A stretch of 18,334 bases of DNA from the NCBI GenBank assembly GCA_017477035.1, contig JAFUXW010000157.1, positions 1 to 18,334 of the forward strand. Reading direction: 5' to 3'. A model generated the notes under the pieces. It saw only the letters and a list, made by a program, of their open reading frames with translations, did no database searches and had not been told where the DNA came from. Origin of the DNA: Alphaproteobacteria bacterium (GTDB lineage Bacteria > Pseudomonadota > Alphaproteobacteria > RF32 > CAG-239). Positions 7,634 through 16,109 of the stretch are shown here, in pieces. The stretch's first letter is position 1; each line of letters begins with the position of its first letter. The translations under genes and the position numbers were made by a program.

Positions 7634-8325
7634 TGGAAAAATTTTTTAAGCTACTTTATTATTACTGTCTTGGCGGATTCGTTATCTCGGTTGTTTATCT
7701 GACAATTATGCTTTTTATATCGCCCAGACAAGATGCTCTTAAACGTGGCTTTATTCCTTGTACCGAAAAGTTAGTGATGGATATATCTTATTGCCAACGC
7801 GGGGAAATATCCTGTCCTTTACGATATTTGTGGCAGGATATGAAATGCAATGCAAAAGTAGTGTTAAGCGGTTTTGGCGCATGGGTTAAAGGCGAACAAA
7901 AAACTCCATGGGCAAACTACTTGTTTTCTCCTGTTGCTCAAGCTGAAATTGATGAAGAAATGCCATATAAAGGAAGTGTTCTCAAAGATATGGATGAGTT
8001 GAATAAAATGCATAATTTTTTCAAAGAAAAACAAGCTGAGCTTGAGGCTGCAAAAAACAGAAAATTAGAACTTGATGAAAATGTGATTATTTATAATCCG
8101 GAAATAGAAATTCCGGCAAATGATGCTGAAAAAGCCGATAGAAAAGAAAATACATTTGACGAAAAAAGTGATGATATTTCTCAAGAAGTTTTTGAGGATA
8201 ATGAGTGGGAAGATAATGCTCAATACGTTCACGAAAAAACAGAACCGCAGAGTAGGGTTATTGAAAATATTAAACAGAAAACAACAGAACAGTTAAATAA
8301 AAAGGATATGAAAAATGAAAAATGA
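7633..8325 (+). CDS. Unrecognised membrane-anchored protein, coupled to glmU-like gene
   Basis: I do not recognise this 230-residue protein. One transmembrane segment spans about residues 8-30 near the N-terminus. A compact region follows with cysteines at 43, 54, 61 and 72 (IPCTEK, SYCQRG, ISCPLRY, MKCNAK), enough for two disulfides if it faces the periplasm. From about residue 105 the sequence becomes charged, first a likely helix (LKDMDELNKMHNFFKEKQ), then a low-complexity Glu/Asp/Lys tail. The start overlaps the GlmU-like stop by one base and the stop overlaps the peptidase start by eleven bases, so all three are probably co-translated. Signal-anchor topology and cysteines suggest an envelope role, but no function can be assigned. 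Confidence 0.7.
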   Translation: MEKFFKLLYYYCLGGFVISVVYLTIMLFISPRQDALKRGFIPCTEKLVMDISYCQRGEISCPLRYLWQDMKCNAKVVLSGFGAWVKGEQKTPWANYLFSPVAQAEIDEEMPYKGSVLKDMDELNKMHNFFKEKQAELEAAKNRKLELDENVIIYNPEIEIPANDAEKADRKENTFDEKSDDISQEVFEDNEWEDNAQYVHEKTEPQSRVIENIKQKTTEQLNKKDMKNEK

Positions 8326-8539
8326 AATGCCGACGTGGGACTTGTCAGACTTGTATAAAGAAATGACAGATCCTCAAATCAAGAAAGATTTGGAAACATA
8401 TCGCAAGAGTGCGGCAAAATTTGCCAAGACGTATAAAGGACGGCTAAAAGATTTATCGGCAAAAGATTTTGTTAAAGCTGTAAGAGATATTGAAAAGCGT
8501 TCGCTGATGGCAGGAAGATTAGGCGGTTTGCCTATTTGA
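8315..8539 (+). CDS. pepF: Oligoendopeptidase F, N-terminal fragment (frameshifted)
   Basis: These 74 residues match the N-terminal helical part of M3-family oligoendopeptidase F: MPTWDLSDLYKEMTDPQIKKDL is the usual opening. The frame ends with GGLPI and TGA at 8537. If one T is restored in the GGTTTG run at about 8526-8529, the reading becomes GRLGG-FAYLNMVTQ and continues directly into the next frame, giving a protein of about 593 residues, normal for PepF. The start has an AAAGGA site and overlaps the upstream gene. This is therefore one broken gene, not a separate short gene; it may be a true mutation or an assembly or sequencing error. Confidence 0.8.
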   Translation: MKNEMPTWDLSDLYKEMTDPQIKKDLETYRKSAAKFAKTYKGRLKDLSAKDFVKAVRDIEKRSLMAGRLGGLPI

Positions 8540-10095
8540 ATATGGTTACTCAGATGAAAAACGGTGAAGCGGTGGCTTTTTATCAAAATATTGAAGAAAA
8601 ATTGACCGATTATGCCAAACCAACCATATTTTTCAGTTTAGAGTTTAATAAGTTACCTGAAAGTAAAATCAAAGAGTGGCTTAAAGATAAAGAAGTTGCT
8701 GAATATAAGTATTGGATAAAGCGTCTGCGTAAGTTTAAGAACTATGAGTTAAGTGAACCTGAAGAAGAAATTTTGTTTGAAAAATCACTTACTTCCGGTG
8801 ATGCGTGGGTTCGTTTGTATGAAGAAAGTTCTTCTCGCTTGGAATTTTTGGTGGACGGCAAAAAATATAATGATGCTGAACTTTCTAAATTACTGTTGGA
8901 TAAAGATGCTGATTTGCGTCATAAAGCCGGAAAAGAAATGAACAGAGTTTATCTGGCAAATTCGCATTTATTTACTTTTATTTATAATATGGTAATGAAA
9001 GACAAGGCAATAGAGGATGAAAAACGAGGTTTCAAAACTCCGGTTTCCGCACGCAATATGAGCGAAGATGTTAGCGACAAAAGTGTTGAAGTTTTAGCAA
9101 AAACCATAAAAAAACATTATAAAGATATATCTCATCGTTTTTACAAACTGAAAGCAAAATGGTTAGGTGTCGAAAAAATAAGTTATTGGGACAGAAACGC
9201 TCCTCTTCCTTTCAGTTCAGACACTCATTATACTTGGGATGAAGCTGTTAAAACTGTTTTAGATGCGTATAAAGAGTTTTCGCCAAAACTATACAATATT
9301 GCGAAAGATTTTTTTGATAATAATTGGATTGATGTGCCTCCGCGTGATGGAAAACGGAGCGGGGCATTTTGCAGTTCTCCGGTCAATACATCTCATCCGT
9401 ATTTGATGCTTAATTTTGCCGGTAAACAAAATGATGTATTGACTTTGGCTCATGAATTGGGGCATGGTTGTCATCATCAATTAAGAGTAAATAACGGAGC
9501 ATTAAACGAACACAGCCGTATGACTTCGGAAGAAGTTGCCTCTGTATTTGGTGAAATGATAGTGTTTCAATCAATGTTACGCAATCTTAAAGATGATAAA
9601 GAAAAGTTGTGTCTTATTTCCTCTAAAGTTGGCGATATGATTAATACGGCTGTTCGTCAGATAGCCTTCCATTTCTTTGAACTTAGAGCACATAACGAGC
9701 GTAAAAACGGAGAACTTTCTGAAGAGCGTTTAAGCCGAATATGGGTAGAGGAAATGCAAGACAGTTTAGGAGATTATGTCGTTGTAGATGAAGATAGCGC
9801 ACATATATGGTCAATGGTCGGGCATTTCTTCTTTTTGCCGTTTTATGTGTACGCTTATTCGTATGCCGATTGTTTCGTTAATTCGTTGTATAAGGTCAGT
9901 CAGAGTGGTAAGGTGAATGATTTTGCCGATAAATATCTGGATATGCTTTCCAAGACGGCTCTGGAAGATTATGACAAGATACTCAAACCGTTTGGGCTTA
10001 ATCCGAATGGAGCGGAGTTCTGGGAATACGGACTGTCGTTGATTTCTTCCTATATTGATCAATTGGAAGAGTTGGATAAGAAGATAAACAAATAG
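8536..10095 (+). CDS. pepF: Oligoendopeptidase F (M3 metallopeptidase), main part after the frameshift
   Basis: PepF is a cytoplasmic zinc peptidase that cuts short peptides, roughly 7 to 17 residues long. The active-site motif HELGH is encoded at 9451-9465 (in LAHELGHGCHH), and the third zinc ligand is expected in the conserved MTSEEVASVFGE helix that follows. Other family features are APLPFSSDTHYTWDEA upstream of the active site, SSPVNTSHPYLMLNFAG just before it, and the substrate-binding Tyr/His-rich stretch HIWSMVGHFFFLPFYVYAYSYADCF. This frame can only start independently at TTG 8536 or ATG 8542, overlapping the TGA of the preceding fragment, and has no strong ribosome-binding site. All catalytic residues are intact, so if the frameshift is artefactual the enzyme is functional; if real, the missing N-terminal 71 residues would probably destabilise it. 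A terminator follows directly. Confidence 0.9.
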   Translation: MNMVTQMKNGEAVAFYQNIEEKLTDYAKPTIFFSLEFNKLPESKIKEWLKDKEVAEYKYWIKRLRKFKNYELSEPEEEILFEKSLTSGDAWVRLYEESSSRLEFLVDGKKYNDAELSKLLLDKDADLRHKAGKEMNRVYLANSHLFTFIYNMVMKDKAIEDEKRGFKTPVSARNMSEDVSDKSVEVLAKTIKKHYKDISHRFYKLKAKWLGVEKISYWDRNAPLPFSSDTHYTWDEAVKTVLDAYKEFSPKLYNIAKDFFDNNWIDVPPRDGKRSGAFCSSPVNTSHPYLMLNFAGKQNDVLTLAHELGHGCHHQLRVNNGALNEHSRMTSEEVASVFGEMIVFQSMLRNLKDDKEKLCLISSKVGDMINTAVRQIAFHFFELRAHNERKNGELSEERLSRIWVEEMQDSLGDYVVVDEDSAHIWSMVGHFFFLPFYVYAYSYADCFVNSLYKVSQSGKVNDFADKYLDMLSKTALEDYDKILKPFGLNPNGAEFWEYGLSLISSYIDQLEELDKKINK

Positions 10096-10104
10096 GTTGT
10101 GAAA

Positions 10105-10142
10105 AAAAACTCCTCGTTTTCGTTGTAAAACGAGGAGTTTTT
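10105..10142. terminator. Bidirectional terminator between pepF and the 1117-residue gene
   Basis: AAAAACTCCTCGTTTT at 10105-10120 and AAAACGAGGAGTTTTT at 10127-10142 form a 16-pair perfect stem with a six-base loop. The right T-tract serves pepF, and the left A-tract serves the convergent minus-strand gene ending at 10149. Confidence 0.9.
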
Positions 10143-10148
10143 CTATGG

Positions 10149-13100
10149 TTAACGTTGTTGCCTTGCAGCGTCGTAAAGCTTTTTAAACTGTTGCTTAGAG
10201 CCTCCGTTATTAAGAGTGGTTTTTCCTGTTTTCATATCTTTTTCAAGTGTGTAAGTTTTACCATCATCACCTTTAACTAAAGTGTACTCTTTACCGGTCG
10301 TAGGGTCAACTACAACTCTTTTGATATCATCTTTACCTTCGCCACCTATATTCACTTTATTTCCTTGGTCGTCAGCGTAAGTAACTTGCTCAATTTTTCC
10401 TTTATAATCAACTTTCGTTGCACCATTTTGGGTTCCGGTTACCTTGGTCGTTATCTTCTGTCCGTCAGCAGTTCTATCAACGCGTTTGGTGACTGTATCC
10501 CCATCTTTAAGAACATCTTTACGGTAATAAGTATGAGTGTTTCCGTTGCTATCGACAATTTCTGCTCTTTTCACACCATGTTGCTCAATATATTGATATG
10601 CAGCCATTTCCATAGAAGCTTTCTCAATTTGCTCAGGTGACATTTGAGCAAGCTGTTCTTTGGAAAATTTCGTTGATAAATCAACAGATGTTTGTTCCGG
10701 ATTCATTGATTTATTGACAATATTGAATATTGCTTTCTTACGTTGTGAAACATTATAAGTGTATTCTGTTTGTACCGGAGCGGCATTATTTTGATTTTCT
10801 AAATTCTCAAAATGAAAACCATTGCCGTTACTATTACTATTGCCGTCTCCACCGCCGGCACCCTCATCACCATTGATTTTTCCTCGAACTTTAGCTAATC
10901 TTCTGGCAATAGCTTCCTTATGATCTTCATTCATTCCGGTACATTCTTCAGTATACTCTTTACTATGTACAAAATTAATTAATTCTTTTTGCTGTTCCGG
11001 TGTGAGGTTAGCGTGAACGGAAACTTCTCTATCAGCGGGCAATCCTAAATATGCGTTAAGGGCGTGACTAGCAATTTTAGGACCATCTGTACGATTTCCT
11101 GCTGCGATAAGCACCTTTTCATCACTTGGGGATAAAACTCCCATTTCCTTTAATTTTTTTATAATTGGATCAGGTCCGCTATTTGGTCCTCCCAAAACTT
11201 GCTTTCTCAAAAAATCTTTTTCTTCTTGTGGCATCTCATAAGCTTCTGCCGTAGCTTGGGCTTCATCAGCAATATCACCGGAAATTCCGGCATTTACATC
11301 ATCAAGCTTAGGAGCTTCCGCACCGACATGAATAGTTCCATCACCTAATCCAGCTCCCTTTAATTCTGCATTTATCGGTTGTTTTTCAAAACTATCACCT
11401 AATCTAGGATTTTCGTTTTCGTCTGTAACTGATTTAAAGAATTTTTGTCCTTCAAACAAGTTAGCAGGCTTACCTGTATTACCATGATTATTGGCTAAGT
11501 CCTTGGTAGCATCCTCTACAGCATCTTTTACTTCATCAGGAGCAAAAATTTTATACGCTGTATATCCTAATGCGGCAGTTCCTAAAAGCACCGCTCCCCA
11601 TTTACCATACTTTTTAAGTTTAGGGTGCTTTTCACCAAATTCTTGTATAATTTGATCACGGTTTTTCCATAAATTTTTAATTGCTTCTTTGTTTTGATGA
11701 ATTTTGGTTACAGCGGTCGCTGCATTGATAGCGCCTACAATAGCTGCAGATACACCGGGAATATTGTCAATTCCCATAGCAGTTCCGGCTATAGCCAAAG
11801 TCGACATAACAACTGTCTTGGAAACACCGCTGACAACGTTTGTTAACTCTTTTGGATTTTCCTTTAAATAAGAACAGAAACCAAGTAATGAAGTTTTTTC
11901 ACCAGGTTGCATATTTTCTTTATATTTATTCCAAGATTTATTGATTGTTTCTCTGGTTTTGTAAGCTGAATAAACAGCCATACCTTTGAAACCGAATGCG
12001 TATTTTAAACCTTGCGAGATGGCAACAGACTTACCGATGGATAAAGCCATTTTTCCTACTTTGTAAGAATCTTTGTTATTCTTAGCGTAGTCTTGCAAAA
12101 ATTCTTGAGTATTTTTGTTAATCTCTTTTGCACCGGTGATGCGAGCAGAGCGACAGGCTAATTGCTCAACTTTGATTGCATAAGAAGTTTTTGTAGCAGT
12201 GCTTACTTCATTAGTTATATTGGTATATGCTGCTTTCAGTTCAGAATATTCTTTGCTATACTTTTTCAACAACTCTTCATCGCTGATTTTTTCATCAGAG
12301 TGCTTATCTCTTAAGGCTCTTAAAGAATTTTCCTCAATCCATTGTTCTTCGTTTGGTAATCCGCCTTCACGGGTAATTTGTTCTTGAAGATATTGTTCTC
12401 TTTTTTTGCGTTGTTGTTCGAGTTCTTCCGGTGTCATTTCTTTTTTATCAGGATACAACTCTTCAGCAGACAATTTGACACGCTCTATTGCCTTGGTAGC
12501 TTCAAATTGTCCCTTCAAATCTTCAAATTTGTTTTTGAAGATTTTTTCTTTCATTGCTTTTCTGATTTCTTCCATTGTTGCAACGAGTCGATTTTCTTCA
12601 TCGCTCAATGGCTTTCCGTTTAGCCCCTTTGCGTATATATCTCTAATTTCTACTGATGATTTTCCGGTCTGTTCAGCAGCCAATTCAATAACCTCTTTGT
12701 AAAGAGGAGTATCGCTTTCAACTTTAAGTTCTTGAATGGCAAGATTTTTAATGACATTACTTAATTCATCTTCAGGAGAAATAAGCTTATTTGCTATATT
12801 ATACCAATCCCCCTCACGTCCTTCTAATTCTTCAGCAGAAATACCTTCTAATTTATCTAAGCCGTTTTCTTTATCAAATACTTTTAATTGAGCATCAACT
12901 TTGTTTTCCAAGGCATCCATTTTTTCTTTTTCGGCTACATCAAAAGTTTTGGCGTCACGCAGAACATTGATGTAATCTTTCAATAAAACGGCATTTTCGG
13001 GAGTGATTTCTTCATTGGCGGCCAAATCAACAACTTTTTGTGCATTTTCTACTAGTTTATCCAATTTAGCTAAAAATTCAAAATGATGAGGAACCGTAGC

Positions 13101-13502
13101 CCCTGGTAAATTTGAGGAAGCCTTAATTGTCTGGCCGATTTGCTCGGCTGCTTTATATTGGGAGTATGAAGGATCTGTGATAAATTCCAAATCTTTTAAA
13201 TCAACTTGAGCCGGAGCATCAGAGTCGGCAGGTCGTTGTTCTTGCGAATCAGCCGGAGTCGGTTGTTCTTGTTCTTGCGGTTGCTGTTTGCTTTGCTGTT
13301 TGTCTATTTCAGCTTTAAGCATTGCAACAACTGCTTCTTTGGCTTTGGAATCACCGAAACCGTTAATCACGTCGGCAATGGATTGCAATTCTTCCAGAGA
13401 GTAACCGGCAAACGGGTCTGCTTTTCCTTCAATGCTTTCTAACATCTGTTCAGCAGAAGTCATTTGTTTAAATTTTTCAAATTCTTCATTGTTTTCAGCC
13501 AT
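10149..13502 (-). CDS. Unrecognised 1117-residue protein with internal hydrophobic segments and C-terminal beta-hairpin-like repeats
   Basis: I cannot place this protein in a family. It has no signal peptide (MAENNEEFEKFKQM). Residues 1-70 are helical, and 68-100 form a Gln/Pro/Glu-rich linker. Residues 100-480 are almost entirely charged helix, likely including coiled coil (around 300-400). Two hydrophobic segments sit in the middle, at about 561-598 (rich in Ala, Gly, Val) and 633-653 (WGAVLLGTAALGYTAYKIF), and could be membrane-spanning or membrane-inserting. A helical domain at about 750-875 is followed by a Gly/Asn linker (876-897). Residues 977-1100 hold short degenerate repeats of the form D-x-x-G-x-x-x-T/V (DSNGNTHTYY, TADGQKITTKV, DDQGNKVNIGG, GDDGKTYTLEK), resembling chained beta-hairpins. 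The ATG follows GGGAGAAG, and a good promoter lies upstream. The gene is monocistronic. An envelope-associated or secreted effector-like role is possible but unsupported. Confidence 0.75.
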   Translation of the reverse strand: MAENNEEFEKFKQMTSAEQMLESIEGKADPFAGYSLEELQSIADVINGFGDSKAKEAVVAMLKAEIDKQQSKQQPQEQEQPTPADSQEQRPADSDAPAQVDLKDLEFITDPSYSQYKAAEQIGQTIKASSNLPGATVPHHFEFLAKLDKLVENAQKVVDLAANEEITPENAVLLKDYINVLRDAKTFDVAEKEKMDALENKVDAQLKVFDKENGLDKLEGISAEELEGREGDWYNIANKLISPEDELSNVIKNLAIQELKVESDTPLYKEVIELAAEQTGKSSVEIRDIYAKGLNGKPLSDEENRLVATMEEIRKAMKEKIFKNKFEDLKGQFEATKAIERVKLSAEELYPDKKEMTPEELEQQRKKREQYLQEQITREGGLPNEEQWIEENSLRALRDKHSDEKISDEELLKKYSKEYSELKAAYTNITNEVSTATKTSYAIKVEQLACRSARITGAKEINKNTQEFLQDYAKNNKDSYKVGKMALSIGKSVAISQGLKYAFGFKGMAVYSAYKTRETINKSWNKYKENMQPGEKTSLLGFCSYLKENPKELTNVVSGVSKTVVMSTLAIAGTAMGIDNIPGVSAAIVGAINAATAVTKIHQNKEAIKNLWKNRDQIIQEFGEKHPKLKKYGKWGAVLLGTAALGYTAYKIFAPDEVKDAVEDATKDLANNHGNTGKPANLFEGQKFFKSVTDENENPRLGDSFEKQPINAELKGAGLGDGTIHVGAEAPKLDDVNAGISGDIADEAQATAEAYEMPQEEKDFLRKQVLGGPNSGPDPIIKKLKEMGVLSPSDEKVLIAAGNRTDGPKIASHALNAYLGLPADREVSVHANLTPEQQKELINFVHSKEYTEECTGMNEDHKEAIARRLAKVRGKINGDEGAGGGDGNSNSNGNGFHFENLENQNNAAPVQTEYTYNVSQRKKAIFNIVNKSMNPEQTSVDLSTKFSKEQLAQMSPEQIEKASMEMAAYQYIEQHGVKRAEIVDSNGNTHTYYRKDVLKDGDTVTKRVDRTADGQKITTKVTGTQNGATKVDYKGKIEQVTYADDQGNKVNIGGEGKDDIKRVVVDPTTGKEYTLVKGDDGKTYTLEKDMKTGKTTLNNGGSKQQFKKLYDAARQQR

Positions 13503-13534
13503 TTTTCTTCTCCCAAAGGTATATTTTATAACTT

Positions 13535-13563
13535 ACTATATCTCAAAAATATAAATATTGCAA
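13535..13563 (-). promoter_or_regulatory. Candidate promoter of the 1117-residue gene
   Basis: On the minus strand TTGCAA (plus 13558-13563) and TATAGT (plus 13535-13540) are exactly 17 bases apart, matching consensus at four and five of six positions. The GGGAGAAG ribosome-binding site and the ATG at 13502 lie just downstream. Confidence 0.45.
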
Positions 13564-13606
13564 GCAAAAAGATGACAAAATTTACTATTTATGTATAAAA
13601 ATTGTC

Positions 13607-13624
13607 AAAAATTGCGCAAATTTT
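13607..13624. promoter_or_regulatory. Palindrome in the divergent spacer, possible operator
   Basis: AAAAATTGCGCAAATTTT is an inverted repeat centred on the perfect eight-base palindrome TTGCGCAA, with one mismatched pair flanking the core and four A-T pairs outside. It lies between the minus-strand gene starting at 13502 and the operon starting at 13694, where a regulator of either could bind. A TATACT hexamer at 13634-13639 just downstream could be the -10 of the rightward operon. AT-richness of the flanks makes this tentative. Confidence 0.25.
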
Positions 13625-13693
13625 ATTTTTAACTATACTTTTCTATTTTGTATGTTATAACAATTTTGTTTAATATATATTAACGGAGAAAAA

Positions 13694-15151
13694 ATGTATA
13701 AATCTAATAAATCTTTACTGTATTTAACATTATACAGCTTTATTTTGTTCAGTATAATACCGCTTTTGCGCCTCAGTCTACCGATGGATACACAAGAGGC
13801 AATTGTCTGGGGTAAGTATTGTTTATGGGGAACAACCAAACATCCGCCTTTTTCCGGTTGGACAGCTTATATTTTTTATAAATTGCTCGGCTCATGGGAC
13901 GGTGCATTATATATTTTGAGCCAGCTTTGCGTTGTTTGCGGAATATTATATATATATAAGTTAGCGCGCGGATTTTTTGATGAAAATAAGGCTGCAATGG
14001 CGGCGATATTACAGTTTGGTATAATTTATTACCATTTTTCGACAGTGGAATTTAATGTAAATGTGCTGTCAATTGCTTTATGGCCAATGTGCGCTTACTA
14101 TTTCTGGCAGTCTTATACAAGAAATAGGTTGTCTGACTGGATGTTGTTCGGGTTATTGGTCAGTATAAATTTGCTCAACAAATATGTTAGTATAATACTC
14201 TTTGTTTCATTACTGATATTTGTTTTTGCCGATAGGGGGGCACTAAGACTGCTTAAAAATATTAAAGCATACTTGGCATTTATGATTGCAGTAATTGTGA
14301 TTACTCCGCATTTATGGTGGATGTATCAAAACAATTTTGAAACTTTGAATTATTTTGCTTCTCGCAGCGGTAATGGTTCATCTGCTTGGTGGGGACATTT
14401 TACTTATCCGCTTAAATTTGTATTTGCACAGGTTTTATTCGCTGCCGCTACGTTAGTGACATATTTTGTATTATATCGAAAAAATGCAGGAGAAATGAAG
14501 TCGGAAAATAGGCGCGAAAAGCTGTTTATTGCCATAGTTGCGATTGCTCCGATAAGTTTATTTGCACTGACTTCGGTTATAAGCGGAAATGCGCTGAAAA
14601 GTATGTGGGGATTTCCTTGCTTATTTATGTGGGGAATTGCCTTGATTTACTTTTATCCGTTGGAGTTTAGCGAAAAATTACACAAAAAATTATCTCTTAT
14701 TATGGGAATATGGGTGAGCTTGTTTGCCATCGGATATACGGCGCAATGTTTGTTTACTACTAGCCCCCGCTTTGTTACGGATGTTGGTGCTTTTTCTCAT
14801 AAAATGGAACAAAAATGGCATGAATATACCGGAAAGCCTTTAGAATATGTGGGTTCTGACGTTTGGTATGCAGATATGTTGGCTTTATACGGCTCAAAAG
14901 AAATAAAGCCGATGATTTGGCTTAAACCGCAAAGTAATCCGTGGTTTGATGCCCATGATTTCAAACAAAAAGGTGCTTTGGTTATTGCTAATGATGAAGG
15001 TGAATATAACTACTATAAACAAATGTATGGTGATGACATTACCGCACCGCAAAAAATGACGGTTGAATTTAAAAATTATTTTGCTAAAACTAAAATAAAA
15101 GAAATTTTATACGGTTTTTATTTGCCAAAGGAGAGTAAAAATGCCGAATAA
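13694..15151 (+). CDS. GT39-family (ArnT/PMT-like) lipid-linked sugar transferase
   Basis: This 485-residue polytopic membrane protein resembles the glycosyltransferase family 39 / PMT_2 group, which moves a sugar from a polyprenyl-phosphate donor onto lipid A or another acceptor on the outer face of the inner membrane. After a first membrane helix (about 8-28), the first periplasmic loop carries the family's acidic residues (Asp32 and Glu35 in PMDTQEAIVWG) and the conserved HPPFSGW at 50-56. Roughly ten hydrophobic segments follow up to about residue 365. The C-terminal 120 residues form a soluble periplasmic domain (EYVGSDVWYADMLALY region). An ACGGAGA site precedes the ATG. The stop overlaps the next gene's start by eleven bases. 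In Francisella the analogous enzyme is FlmK, and in enterobacteria ArnT. Acceptor and sugar cannot be read from sequence; operon context points to an amino sugar. Confidence 0.85.
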   Translation: MYKSNKSLLYLTLYSFILFSIIPLLRLSLPMDTQEAIVWGKYCLWGTTKHPPFSGWTAYIFYKLLGSWDGALYILSQLCVVCGILYIYKLARGFFDENKAAMAAILQFGIIYYHFSTVEFNVNVLSIALWPMCAYYFWQSYTRNRLSDWMLFGLLVSINLLNKYVSIILFVSLLIFVFADRGALRLLKNIKAYLAFMIAVIVITPHLWWMYQNNFETLNYFASRSGNGSSAWWGHFTYPLKFVFAQVLFAAATLVTYFVLYRKNAGEMKSENRREKLFIAIVAIAPISLFALTSVISGNALKSMWGFPCLFMWGIALIYFYPLEFSEKLHKKLSLIMGIWVSLFAIGYTAQCLFTTSPRFVTDVGAFSHKMEQKWHEYTGKPLEYVGSDVWYADMLALYGSKEIKPMIWLKPQSNPWFDAHDFKQKGALVIANDEGEYNYYKQMYGDDITAPQKMTVEFKNYFAKTKIKEILYGFYLPKESKNAE

Positions 15152-16109
15152 GTCCGTAAGTATTGTTATTTCAGCTTTTAATGAGCAAGATAATGTGCAA
15201 GAGCTTTATAAACAGCTGAAAAATGAATTGAAAAAAGTTGATGTAAAATATGAACTTATTTTTGTTGATGACGGGAGCTCTGATAATACATATGGCAACT
15301 GTCTTAAGTTGCAAAAAAAAGATAAATCCGTTAAAATAGTGCAATTAAAACGTAATTTCGGTCACGAAATTGCTATGACTGCCGGTATGGATTATGCCAA
15401 AGGCGATGCGGTTATTTTTATGGATGCCGATTTACAACATCCGCCGCATTATGTTCCGCAAATGATAAAATTATGGCAACAAGGTAAAGAGATAGTATTG
15501 ACTAAACGGGTTGATAATAAAGATACTTCGTTTTTGTATAAATTTTGCGCCAAATCTTTTTATTTTGTTTTGAATTTACTTTCGGAAAGAAAAATTATGG
15601 AAAGTGCTCCCGATTTCAGACTGCTTGACAGAAAGTATGTGGACTTTTTGAAAGGATTTAATGAGCAGGACAGACTGTTTAGGGGACTTTTAAGTTGGAT
15701 TATGCCGAATGATAATGTTGCTCTGATAGATTTTGTGGCTCCTGAACGCTTTAGTGGAGAATCAAAATATAATTTTATAAAATCTCTGCGTTTGGCGGTA
15801 AATAGTATTGTGCAATTTTCAGTTGTTCCGCTGCGTTTGGCTACGTATATAGGGCTCTTGGGTGCGGTTTTTGCTCTGCTACTCGGGATATATGTATTTG
15901 TTGAACATTTCTTTTTGCATAATCCGACTCCGGGGTATGCAACAATTATGGTGACCGTAGTGTTTTTGGGAGCAGTTCAGCTCATTTGTTTGGGAATTAT
16001 CGGCGAATATATCGGCAAGATTCATATGGAAGTGAAAAAACGCCCGCTTTATGTTGCAGATTATATTACCCAAAAGGACGATAAAGATGATGCTGAAAAA
16101 GATATTTAA
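15141..16109 (+). CDS. GT2 polyprenyl-phosphate glycosyltransferase (ArnC/GtrB/FlmF-like)
   Basis: The 322-residue enzyme should transfer a sugar from a nucleotide donor to undecaprenyl phosphate on the cytoplasmic face. The GT-A domain opens with SVSIVISAFNEQDNV, carries VDDGSSDNT at 42-50 and the metal-binding DAD at 95-97 in FMDADLQHPP, and continues to the conserved QDRLFRGLLSW (about 166-176) near the end of the catalytic domain. Two membrane helices at about 233-255 and 266-290 are followed by the characteristic GEYIGKIHMEVKKRPLYV. This layout is that of DPM1/GtrB/ArnC proteins. An AAGGAGAG ribosome-binding site lies within the end of the upstream gene, and the 3' end overlaps the deacetylase start by 23 bases. 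Gene order with a GT39 enzyme and a YdjC-type deacetylase suggests an N-acetylhexosamine donor such as UDP-GlcNAc or UDP-GalNAc; this is inference. Confidence 0.88.
   Translation: MPNKSVSIVISAFNEQDNVQELYKQLKNELKKVDVKYELIFVDDGSSDNTYGNCLKLQKKDKSVKIVQLKRNFGHEIAMTAGMDYAKGDAVIFMDADLQHPPHYVPQMIKLWQQGKEIVLTKRVDNKDTSFLYKFCAKSFYFVLNLLSERKIMESAPDFRLLDRKYVDFLKGFNEQDRLFRGLLSWIMPNDNVALIDFVAPERFSGESKYNFIKSLRLAVNSIVQFSVVPLRLATYIGLLGAVFALLLGIYVFVEHFFLHNPTPGYATIMVTVVFLGAVQLICLGIIGEYIGKIHMEVKKRPLYVADYITQKDDKDDAEKDI

Noticed and set aside
8522..8538. Programmed -1 ribosomal frameshift site in pepF
   Set aside because: The shift direction is correct, but no X-XXY-YYZ slippery heptamer and no evident downstream hairpin is present, and programmed shifting is not known to me for this family. 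A one-base deletion or sequencing error is simpler.
12378..12702. Two overlapping Phe/Ser-rich plus-strand frames inside the 1117-residue gene
   Set aside because: Phe/Ser-rich translations are the usual antisense image of Lys/Glu-rich coding sequence. They have no start signals.
13206..13442. Possible low-complexity DNA repeat (CTTGCGG/TTGCTG type) at the start of the 1117-residue gene
   Set aside because: It simply encodes the Gln/Pro/Glu-rich linker at residues 68-100. The units are irregular and do not form a tandem repeat.
16051..16086. Longer start for the deacetylase (12 extra residues)
   Set aside because: The extra residues overlap the end of the GT2 gene, lack a ribosome-binding site, and precede the near-N-terminal NADDFG metal motif found in the family.
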